From assembly GCF_029227915.1 (NCBI RefSeq), contig NC_079887.1, positions 16,303,650 through 16,367,649 of the forward strand: DNA of 64,000 nucleotides. The letters are read 5' to 3'. This DNA is from Hydractinia symbiolongicarpus (Eukaryota > Cnidaria > Hydrozoa > Anthoathecata > Hydractiniidae). Below the pieces are notes generated by a model that was not told where the DNA came from, did no database searches, and worked only from the letters and a program-made list of their open reading frames with translations. Shown in pieces: positions 37,301 to 49,300 of the stretch. Within the stretch, counting starts at the first letter, position 1; each line of letters begins with the position of its first letter. The translations under genes and the position numbers were made by a program.

Positions 37301-40300
37301 AATGTACAAAAAAAGTTATTTCTTCTTTCAGCGGATGGCTTCTTATCCAACTCCATTGACTCTGGTTCTGTCAAAAGGATGGTAAATATGAACTGAGCCT
37401 TTTCAGCTTCCATTGTTTCTTTTACAGCTTCTGTAACCCTTTAAAAAGAATGCGAAGCAAAAGAAAGTTAATGGTATAGTCGCAAGGTTCTTATGAAGTA
37501 CTTTTAGCAGTATTTAGGCATAAGTAACTAATCCAATTGACATTTTTGTTAAAAAACTAAAGAGAAAATTATTATATTTTAGCGCGAACTGCCATTTTTT
37601 GGGCGTTTTTGCGGAATTAATTAGTGCGTTTTTTTACCCAGTTTTGCACTTTTAAGTTCCACACTTTTTAATTCTGTACGCTTTTATTCTTTCCCTTTTA
37701 TACCATAATGGAATTAAATTTTGACTTGACGCATTCTATTCTGAGAAAGAGTTTTTTTTTTGTATTAGCTACACAAAAAAAAAAAAATAATCTGAGTTAA
37801 TAGTTAAACTATTAAAGCAGAGTAAGTATTTATGAATATCTAAACACTAATTTTAAACTTACTTTGGTTCGAAAACGGCAGGTAAATCATCATCTTTATT
37901 ATCGTTTTCGTCGCTCGAATCTTGTATTTCTATGGCTGGTGGAATGACACAGAAGTAAAGGCGATCGTTCTTATAAAAAATGTGTGTATCGGCGAACTTC
38001 TGAATAAAAAGAACCATTCAGCCCTGTACTGGGTATCCAGGAAACATATATATGCATTGCACAAAAAAATCAAATAAGTACACGCTTTTTTATAAGAAAT
38101 CCGTTTATAAGAAACTGTGTACCACTAAGAGCTCTAAAATGTTATGGAACTTTCACTAGAAAGAAACGTTAACTTTGCCGCAAATTGCAGATGAAACTTG
38201 CAGGCTCAAGACACATAAAAAACTTTTGGTACTAAAATCATGAAATAATTAAGAAACCTAGACTGTTGGGCCATTGGCTTGATTTTTTATAAAAGCTTGT
38301 GAATAAACAAATAAATTTTCACACCAAGTGAGTAACACAACCCTTACCTCAGCAATTTCTCTGTTATTCTAATAAAAACTGTCCTGGACACCAACAGATT
38401 TTCTTTAGTCTCAATATTATATATTATGCTAACAAACCATGTGAGAAAAACAAACGTATATTTCTATCCGATGCCACGATGTTTCTCCACAACATTTATT
38501 AATTCATTCAATTCATTCGAACTTTATTTTGTCTACCAAAAGAAAAAAATGTCTCCTTTTGGACCCTCCTCCGTATAGCGTTTTTCGTTATATTTGGGTT
38601 ACACAAATTGCAAAATGAAAATCCTTCGGTCAAATCATGGAGGTATACATACTCTGATAAAGCGGAATAATTTTTTAGGAAGCGTTAAAGGAAGTGTGTA
38701 ATCGCTGCGAAAAATAAACTTTGATATGGATTCCTCAACAGTGGATACAATGGCAGTAGAGGTATCTCTCACGTTCGTGACTTCAAATTCATTCGAACTT
38801 TAATATTGTCTACCAGAAGGAAAAAATGTCTTGTTTTAGACTCTCCTCCGTATAGTGTTTTTCGTTATATTTGGTTTACAATTCAGATATTAGTTCATTA
38901 TTTAAAATATTAATTTTGTTTTTGTTAATTCTCGCGTGTGGTTTTAAAATACTAATACAGTCAGTATATACTTTTTTCAAAAAGCCTTCTGTCTTTTAAT
39001 CAACTGTTGCATAAAGCCCGAGTCACACCAGAGAAAAACATTTCAACAAATGGGTCATGAACTGTTGTGTACATTATAAAATGTTTCACATTTGAAGCGG
39101 TAGTTGCGTTTATTTCGTTTTATCTATTTAACTGCTCGTTTTCTGTTGGTTACTTCAAAATACTGGTTTTCTGTTGGTTACTTCAAAATACTGGTGGTTC
39201 TCTGGTGGTTACTTCGAAATACTGCTGGTTACTGCTGGTTCCTACTTTTAGTAAAACCGAAATACAAACCAAAATTGAGGTTGTATTTCTACACTGATCG
39301 AGTATAAGGTGACAAAAGTTTGAAACAACATAAAAGTTTCCATAAATATTCTTGTGATGTGATGGCAACATAAAAAAGTTGTGAGAGCAAAGTATTTTGC
39401 TAAAAAGAAAACTTGGAAGATAGATATAAGAGAGTTGGGCCACCACAACACAACATCTTAAATATATGCAGTTAAAAATATATATTAAATTAGGTGCATT
39501 TTGGAAATTTATTTCTGCAGACTTTGATTCTATTTTTTTATTCTATATTATTCTATCTTTAAAGTTTATACCAGTGTTGCAAATGGTTTTGTATCTTCAT
39601 TATGATGATACAATAATCTTGAAATTTGGCCGCCCCAGACTGGAGACCCCTCGTCAGATTTGGGGGCGACTTGACGCAAAAGGAATTCCTGGCATCGGGG
39701 TAGGGTTATAGGGTGCTTTTCGGAGGATAAAAGGTTGTGGAGCCCCGAGTAAGTTATTCTTACAATTCCTCGAGGTTATAAGATAAATGGAAGAACAATG
39801 CAAGGACTGTGAACGTACGCTTGACGAGTACAACAGGTGTAGCTGAGGACGAAGGCTTATGATAAAGGCTAAAATGCTGTATTGGTGCTGCTATCAGGAG
39901 TAAATCACGTATAATGGAGGCAGTTGCGTATGTGCAATCCTCGGACCTCGTTGCAAATTCAAAAAAGGATGCTGAAATTTGAGAATGAAATTGTCAACCC
40001 CAGAAATTTCTACAAATTTGCGTGTACTTTTACCAACATCAGTGATATCAATGTGGATTACCTAACAGTATCAGATCCCATTCCTGCCAATGGAGGTAAG
40101 GATCAAAGGTACATTGTAGGGTACGTATCAGATCCCATTCCTGCCAATGGAGGTAAAGATCAAAGGTACATTGTAGGGTACGTATCAGATCCCATTCTTG
40201 CCAATGGAGGTAAGGATCAAAGGTACATTGTAGAGTACGTATCAGATCCCATTCTTGCCAATGGAGTTAAGGATCAAAGGTACATTGTAGGGTACCATAC

Positions 40301-43300
40301 ACGGTATGCAGGTACCCTACGATGAACCCTGTCAAGTCAGTGCCATCCTGGCTATAGCTTCCGTGTACATGCAGGGCAAAAACTACTACCCACAGGTACA
40401 TGTTTTTGAATGTAGGTACAAGGACTTTAAAGTTGAATGGCTACTGAGTGATGATTAAATGTTTTATAACCCTACAAGGGTTACAAAACATACTAAGGCT
40501 TGTAAACAGGTGGAGAATCTATGTACTGCTTGCATATTGCGCAGATTGAAGCTTTTTTAAAATCCCTTCCTTACCCTCCTCTCTCCCTTTCGTTACAAGC
40601 TGAGCACGTTCATTTGATAGAGTCAATGATACGTTTGACGCGCTGTCGTATCTGTTCCTTTAATAGCATGTACCGTTGTTTTTCTTGCATAATGAGACTA
40701 AACTCGTAATCGCTGATAATCCCATTTTCTACCGCTTTCGAAATCAGATCGACGATGGAATTCAATTGTGACTCCGCGAGTAGCCTGATACTTTCGTGTT
40801 TCTTGGATTTGACAGCTAACCTCTTTGAGGCGTTCCGCAGACCAGCCTGACCGATACCTACGGCAATCGTGATTCCTCCCATGGCAATACATAGCGGAAA
40901 ACCCCAGACCCGAGGCTAAAGCTCCTATTCCGACACCTGAGGTGATAATACTAACACTCAGTATTCCATGATCACAATACCTCACCCAGGTCCCATGCAT
41001 CTTAAACTTTTTGAGAGTCTGTCCTGCTCTTTAATTTCACTTCGTAGATATTTTTCAATCTCTCTAATCTTGTCAAGTCTATAATTTTGACTTTCGTGAA
41101 TGATGGTCAGGTATGGAAAGGGATCGTTGTTGTTCTTCTGGATAACGAACATGCCGTTATCTTTTCCAAGATTTTCGAGGTAAGGCACGGCACGTTACTG
41201 TAATGTTCCTACTTGGTCTTGCAGCACTGCAAGTTGTCGATCCCTGTCACCAAGTTCGTCCCCCAGCACAACGAGTTGCTTGTCTCTGTCGTCTAGGTCG
41301 TCCTCGAAGATGGCAATGGCAATATCTCTTTCTTCGATGGTCTGGCGCTGCTTCCTGACCTCATCCTGTAATTTTTCAACACCTTTTTTCGTAAGCCATT
41401 TGATTAAACCTACGGCCTTGTTTTTTTTGATTTGGCAGCAATTTCTAAGGCACCATCTAGCGTCACGAATACATCATGCGGATTTTTCCCTCCTCCTAGC
41501 ATACCTGTCTGGATCAGGGTGGCACCCTGGCCGGGTATATTTTGTCTTGTTGTAGTTTCTTCAGCCAAATATTGAAAATTGCGCGCTACATCAGCAATAC
41601 CCAAAAACCTCCCCAGGTCAGCACGTTTAAAAAGAGGCTGATTTTGTTCATTGGACAGAGTTTCGATGGCTCCGGCTGGTATTGCGTTAAACAGAGAAAG
41701 TTGTGACTATATTTTAATATACCAAGGTTCAGCCAGAGATTTTCACCCCTACGTGGTAATTTTACTACTTCCAAGAGTAAAATTAGCGTCTGCTTACGAC
41801 ATATCAATATCAAACATCCCTTCGAATAGCTCCCACGTATCATCGTCAGGTAGTGTGAAATAGTTGTGGTAAAAATTCTCAATGCCAAGAGTATCGTCCC
41901 TGAATCGGCACAAGGCATGCACGGCATTCAGGTGGTCGCATTCCGGTTTCCTTTCGGTCATATCGGGGTACATCGCGTATAACGTATTTATTCTTGTGCT
42001 GAGTTGCTTACGCTGGCATCCGATCATGTAGTGCTTATGTATGCCTTTTTTTCCATGCTCGTGAGGATCGTTTTTATCAACCATAGCACGTTGTCATATT
42101 GATATCGGTGTGGGACATGTCTCCGCCGTAATTCCGAGTTGTCTTGACTAAGAACACTAAGTTGTTCATCCCTGGCATCAAGATCGTCCTCTAGGATGGC
42201 GATGGCCACGTCCCGCTTCTCAAGTTCATCCTGTAATTTTTCGACACCTTTTTGAACAAGCCATTTGATTAACTCTACGGTCTTGGGTTTTCTAGAACAA
42301 CGCACAATCTCCAATGCACCGTCAAATGTGACAAAGACATCGCGCCAATTTTGACCTCCTTTGAGGGGTGCGGCTGCCGCACTCCTCATGATATCACGGC
42401 GAGGTATGGTTTTCACGTCTCTGTAAGTTGCTTTTATATCATCGATCCTCAAAAACCTCCCTAGGTCAGCACGTTTAAAACGAGGCTGATTTCGAACAGG
42501 GTCTCAATTGCTCCTGCAGGTATGGCGTTGAAAAGCAAAATTTGTGATGACATCTTTGTTATATCTTCAGGTAGAACCTGAAATAGCCCATTCAAGCAGG
42601 GATTGTCTCCGCTTGTCGAGGCTCTCGTCAGCAATACAGTCGTCAACGACGAACAACGTCTCTTCACCCGCGAGTAAAGACGACAATTTTTGAACCCATT
42701 CGAAAAGTTGATCCTTGGGGTCTATTAGAAACACGTAATCAACCCTCCAAAGCGAGGCTCCCTCAAGGTAGGTGCTGTTCTATTGAATAGTAGGACATAG
42801 TATCACTATGTTGTAGTAGTGTTGCCTGCAATTGTTCTCGAGCAGGTCTAGAACACGTTGCATCTTGCCACAGCTTGTCGGGCCTGTAAAAATGCAGGTG
42901 TGTGGATCCTTGACAACGTCTAACATTATTTTATTAAATGCCCTGTTTTTTATGTATTTTCGTAATAGTGGAAAGGCAATCGGAACAAATTCAAGCGCCG
43001 CCATGGTTGTTGACAAGAAACCCCTTACAGACGGGGCAGTACGTGGTCTTGTATACGAGGGGAAGGGGATCAAACACTATCTCACCATCTAGGTAACGCA
43101 ATACCTTGCGATATCTCTCGACGAGGCGCGCCTTTTCCTGAGTTATGGGGCAGGGTGCGAGGTTAAAAAAGGGTATCTTGATTGGTGTTTTTAAAAGCTC
43201 AATGTACCTAGGTACAATATTGTGGGAAAACAGGGTGTAAAGACGTAGATAATTTTCGTCCTGTTGAGACCCTCTAATTTCCTTATCAATTCTGGCTACA

Positions 43301-46300
43301 TCAATCATTTATTGTTTTGGAACGATGATTGGTGGGATCCACCCTTTTTTTACAGCCATCTCGCGCCTTGCTCTGCCCGCGGAAAAATAGGCCGTCATCT
43401 TCATGACATTGTTCTTGTCCATTTTTGCAGAGGGCCGTGCAATGCCCAGGAATTTCTTACCTGCCAGGGCGTATATAAAGGTGAAAGATAGATCTACGAC
43501 TGTCTCGTAGAGCATGTCCAAGTTTTCTTTTTCCTTAGGAGTGATGTTGCTTGTCATGTGAGGTGTTGCTTTACTCGTCATTTATTTAATTTTTTTTTTT
43601 TTGGAAAATCTAATGCATCTTGAAAATATCAATTTGAGGTTTATCCTTTTGTTGGACCTCGGGGCGGGCCGCGGGCTTGTGAGGTTCATTTTTGCTTCCA
43701 AATTTATACCAGACCCCTACCCCTATCGCGAGCATGGCAAGCGCCCCTACACCGTAGATGTAGACGTTGTCCCTCGACTTGTGTGGACCTGATGCAGGTT
43801 CCTGATCACCTGATGAAGAACTTTTGCCTACATTCTTCTCTAAGTTTTCCTTGTTCCTGCGATTCCATTCCGCAAGTCTCTTGCCAGCAGCAACACGACC
43901 TTCATCCTTTTTGGCTATGACTTGTCTCTGTTCTTCAGTCATTTCTTTCTTATAAGTCTTATGGCTGATAAGAAATTTTACTGTAGGCCCTGATCCTCAA
44001 GGATCTTTCTCCTTAGTCTCCGATCCGTCATCTTTTTTGCTCATATGTCGGGCTGTATGTCCCACCACAAAGATAGGCGCTAAACAACTGCCAATTGTGC
44101 AGTACACGAGAATCCCGAGGTCTGCCATTGCATCTCGGATAGCAGGGTCTTCCTCAATATCTTGCCGAAGGTCCTCAACGCTATCGATGTCCACGAAGTT
44201 TCCAACAAGGTTCGCGTACAGGTTAACCACGTGGGTACATAGTGCTTTAGCCGTCTTTTCTCCCTTTTCATTTATAACTCTCGTTGAACATAGTCGGCGC
44301 GTACCTTTTCAATCACTTCATCAGGGGCCTTGTCGACAAAGCCTTCTGTAAATTTTTTCGGTAAAAGATGCCCCTTGCCTTTGCGTAGAGCTTCCTTTAG
44401 GACCTGCCGCTTATCCGTAGGTTTTTCAACATGTTCAAAAGATTCTGCGAAGATGTCTACCTTGTCAAACATATTCGCGAGCTGACTCATTCTTTTTATT
44501 GTATTACGATATTGTAAAAAACAAAACGCGATCAGGGCATAAGGTAGTATTACAGCGATATACAAACACACTTCCTTTTAGTTAATCAAAAATGCTTACA
44601 ACATTTCTGAATAGGCAAGTTGCTTAAAGTGCAACCAGAGATGTATGTATCCCGTCGTCATGCACAACTCTTATGTCATAAAACGCCAAGCTTGTTTTGT
44701 TAATACGTAATCATTCCCTGGTTGTGCACCCGGAAACCTACGTTCTTTGCAGTGTCTAGACCACCCCTCAGAGTGCTCAGGTACCTATACCAAGTCACGG
44801 CATTTTGCTTCTTCGACATTCCCTTACACGAAAATTTCGTGCCCTCTTTCCCTCCGACAAAATAGCACTTGGCTGTCAGGGCAATCATCCGAAACCAAAT
44901 GGATTCTGTTTTGAATAACCCTCCTGTTCGACTCGAGTACTTATCAGTGACGAGCCAGTTTTTTACGTCCTTCTCGTAATCGTCAAGTAGTTCGAAGCGA
45001 ACGACATCCCGCAACTCTTCTCCAGAGATGGCAAAATGGGCACTGTCAGTGTCCATATAGATGTACTCAAAATCTCGATGATCCACGTACTTGTCAGGAA
45101 AATCATAGTAAAATTCCAACATACAAAGTTTGGCTATCTGATACACCGCAATACCACACTGGTAGGCTCTATCGATATTGCACTTGTGTTTGCCTTTTCT
45201 AAGCTCGGAAGCATCTCCAATCTCTTCAAGACCTTCAAGGTACGGGCTTCGCAGGGCTGCATCAACCGCCTTTTCATCCCTCGTAAATGTAGTATTTGCG
45301 TGTCTCGCTATGTCTTCGATCATCTTGCCGTAGAAACTGTTCCCCTTCAACTTTGCTGTATCCCCCGCAATACGCTTGTCGGAGTCTTCATCAGCCTGTC
45401 GTCGTGTATAGGCAATCTCTTCCGGAAGTCATGCAAATGGCCTACCTAGAGTGTACTTGAGGAACTGGTGAAAAGCGGTTACTTTTAGCCCATGGTCAAG
45501 GTACCATTTCAGCACAGGGGGTATACAGTAAGATTTTTTTTCCAACCCTAGAAGCTTACGCGTACCTGGTACACGCTTGCGCCCCGTAGTTTTCAAGTAC
45601 TCATACATATTCTCGGGAATGGCTTCATCAGATATCTCCTTGACGACAAATAGCGGGGCCATTTCGCTGAATTTTTCACGCAGACCTTCAGAGCCAAAGA
45701 GTGATCCATTTAGCACACCTTGTGTCAGTAGCTCTAAGTTATGCGTTGATGTTGGTGTAGCCACCTTGATCAGCTGTTCCTTCCCACATGGAAAGTCTTG
45801 CATCAGGGTACTCGGGTAGAGCATGTTTGCGTCGTACCCTAGTATGGTCTTGCACTCGTGGGGTTCCTGGTAATGTGAGATCCTCTAACCGTCACGTCCC
45901 GTTCGTGATACCTACAGAATACGATCGTGGGACCACCAACCATCCCCGTCTGCAAAAGCTCGTAGGCCTCGTTCCTTGTACATTTTTCACATACTTTCCG
46001 TACCTCTTTACAACCCTTACAACCTTTGGTGTAGCAAGAGTCCTCGCAATTGTGCTTGTATGGTTCCCCTGGAGCGTATAGCTCCAATTTGGGGTTCAGC
46101 CGTAGAGATTTGTTCAAAAGGTAGCGCATCGACACGCCCAGAATACTTACCGCGTCCTTCAAAATGTCTATCTCGTCGGTGTAATACTGCAACCTCGTCT
46201 TGTCCACGGCTTCAATGAACGGTTCCACATCGACTAGATTGTACTCGCGCAGCCAGTCCATCATGGTGACGCAGCCTCGCCTGTAAAACTCAGCGCGGAA

Positions 46301-49300
46301 TGTTTCGTACTCTTCGCAAGATAGCGTGTTTTTCCTGCTTAGCCGGCTATAGAAGTCCTCGTGCACGACGGGCCCAACATGTCGTAGCACGTTAACCACT
46401 CATACAGAAACACGAGCTTTTGGAGCTTACATTCCAAGGACTTGCACTAACCATCATAGCTCATACCAGGAGCAAGGAAATTTTTGATGTCGAGAAATTT
46501 AAACCTCGAGGTTGTGAGGAACATGTAGTCGTTGTCTTTCTTCGCTACCCTGATCTTATCGTCTGTCGAAATTTGTTCGACAAAATATCACTTGATCAGG
46601 TTGATGTCGTACTTGCCGCTGTTAAACCCAATTACAGATACTTGGTTTACACACTCGTTCCACGCATCCTGGTTCCTCTTGGAAAGCATGTCGAAATCGT
46701 CGGGTTTTGGGTACATTCTCTCGACTTCTTCCACAATGAGGGCATGCCTCTTTTCCAGTTGCTCCACAAACTGTTTAACCAAGATCTGGGGATTGTTGTG
46801 CTCCATGAACGTCGGGTGTTTATTCAAGCTATCGGCAATACCAACGCTTACAGGGATATGTCTTGAAAGGTATGTCAGATCAGAGGTTTGCTGGTAATTT
46901 AACGGTAGTAAGAGGGCCTCAAAATCAAACAAGATATAGTGGGGATAGGGCCTGAATTCTTTCTTAAAGAACCTCTTGATTTTGGGTGGTTTCTCACATT
47001 CCCAGTAGCCCTGTTCCTGTATTATATTTTCCTTAGACTAGGTTGCAGTGTACCAATTCTTGTCCGCGTTGGTTCACTTGGGCCAACAGGGACATCCATG
47101 CCACCTACAACCATTGTACTCATAAACGGCCTTTGAAATAGGCTCGTAGCCGTCAACTTTCCATTCCTTTCCTTTAACATCGCGGATAACCCGTTCTCCT
47201 CCATGTCCACAGAGTGCATGATGGATATGCCTTCCAGTTTGCTTTGCCATGTATTCGATATATTTTGATGCTTTGCAAATGATTGTCGTCTTGACGCCCT
47301 CGCATTTGTTCTTCTTATGCCGCGTGAGATTCCAGGTCTTGTTAAAAACTTGGCCGCGTACCTTGCATTTCCAGTGTTGGGTCAGCCTGTCTAAATCCTT
47401 GATGTAGAAACAGTGCCCGTCCGGCATACCAAGATTGATAATGTCTAAATCCTTTTTGTACTGCTTTTGACCATAGACGAGTCTCCATGGTGCCTTTTCG
47501 GAGTTTCTCTTGGGCTCAAAGACCCTGATGTTGACCATAAATTGTTTGGCAACGCCCTCAAGATCCACCAGCCTCGCAGGTCTCACATCTTTACGCTTAA
47601 GCTTGGAGTCCTCGTAGTACTCTCGGGCTAACTTGAGGGCTGTTTTTATTAGACGTTCTGTTCCCCGTACTACGTCGGCCCTCTCTCTTACAGCTAAGCA
47701 TCTCCAAAAACATAAGTTGTCTGTTCTGGCATATTCACTATCCATGGCGTAGATGCACCTCTTGTTCCGCAGCCAATCTGGGAGAGGGCCGCATCCCAGA
47801 AGCGGTTCACGCGTGCTTATCACTTTGATCTATACGTGACCAAAGACAATATTCCCTTCGTATGCTCCTTGGGTCTCGGTGGTTCTAACCGGTGGTAAAT
47901 AAGCCTTAGTCCAAAACTCGCCATCCTCCAGATTGAGGCGCTTCATTTCGCATTCTTCAATGAACGCTTCAATTTCGTCGATGCTTGATAGTGACCTGGA
48001 GCTCTTAGTTTTGTTGTAATTAGAGACACCACGTCCTCCCTTGTAAATATTACAGCTGAAGCTGTACACAACATTAACGCGCATTTCCATGTAGGGTTCA
48101 ATTTTTCACATAATAGCGTCCTTTAGAGGTTGGTTCAAATGCTTGTTGAACCGCCATTTTTTGACTGTATTTCCATCTTTCAACATTTGGATATCATCCC
48201 CCTGAAAGTCCTCCGTGTAGCCTTCCCATGCCTCCTGTTCGATATCGTCGTGAAGCGTTGTCCCTCCCGAAATTTGTTCTTTTGCCTTGTTGTAGTAGAA
48301 GACAACGGTATCCCGCACACTCTGTAGTCGATCGGCAAAAGCGTCGCGAGTTGCTGCCACTGGTGCCGACACAGTGCTGTATAGTTTGCTGATTGCATTC
48401 TTGAACCAACTCATTTATTATATACACATTTCAACAAAGTCCGAAGATTGCTGCGCAAGTTGCTGCGCATGCGTTGATTGTCAGCGGATTTTTTGCTGAT
48501 GGTCAGCGGATTTTGTCACGATGAGGTGTGATGAACATTTGTGACGTCACAAGTCAAATTGTGTATGTTATTTTTTATGAGAATTTGACCGTGAAAATTG
48601 GAAAAGTGTGTATTACCGCCATCCCTAGAACTACTAGCTGATTGATTTCAAAAACATCGCACAAAGCCGTGTGAAAGAAATGCATACATTGCCTATATGT
48701 GAATCACTGATTCAGAAAGCTGGAGAACGTAAGGATGATTGGGGTAATCAGGTGTTTGAGAGATTGCTGACTTGTAATGATCTTGTTGCTGAGGAGGCAG
48801 TGCATCATGATAACTGTAGGAAAATGTTTACCCTAAATGTGCCAAAATCAGCAAAGAAAGGAAGGGCTATCAATGATGAGATGATGGAAGCATGTGAGAA
48901 ACTTTTAACTGGTTAGAAAATGAATCAGATTGTGAGCTTTATACATGGAAGGAGCTGCAAGAGAAAATGCAAGGTTACAATGAAAACGGCAAAGTGCACA
49001 CTGTCAAAAGGTTAAAGCAAAAACTACAGGAAAAGTATGCAAAAAACATTTATTTTGCTGAATTAGCTGGAAGACAAAACATAGTTTGTTTCAGGGACAT
49101 GGTAAATAAAATTCTAGCTGATCTAAAAAAGAATGAAAATCAAACAAAGATGGATATCGTAATAGCTGCCGCGAAGCTTGTGAAGGCAGATATCCAAGAA
49201 ATGGAAAGTAATTTTGACTTTTATCCAACAGCAGATGATATCAAGGACAAGGAAAAACAATGGATTCCAATAAGCCTTATTTCGTTTTTGAACACCCTAA

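Larger units (their letters stand above)
34384..39259. mobile_element. MULE-like DNA transposon with long inverted ends
   Basis: The left end at 34394-34490 and the right end at 39150-39252 are inverted copies made of GTAACCAGCAGT-like units (ACTAAAAGTAGGAACCAGCA on both). The 10-mer AAATACAAAC stands directly outside both ends (34374-34383 and 39260-39269) and is a candidate target duplication of the length usual for MULEs. The transposase remnant lies inside on minus. Two about 92-bp direct repeats (about 38511-38602 and 38787-38880) sit near the right end. Confidence 0.75.

Noticed and set aside
45036-45449. Plus-strand frames of 80-148 residues across 45-48 kb
   Set aside because: They are antisense shadows of the polymerase gene, whose motifs are on minus.
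39600-48600. Terminal inverted repeats for the virus-like block
   Set aside because: I compared the flanks by eye and found no convincing match, so no boundaries are claimed.
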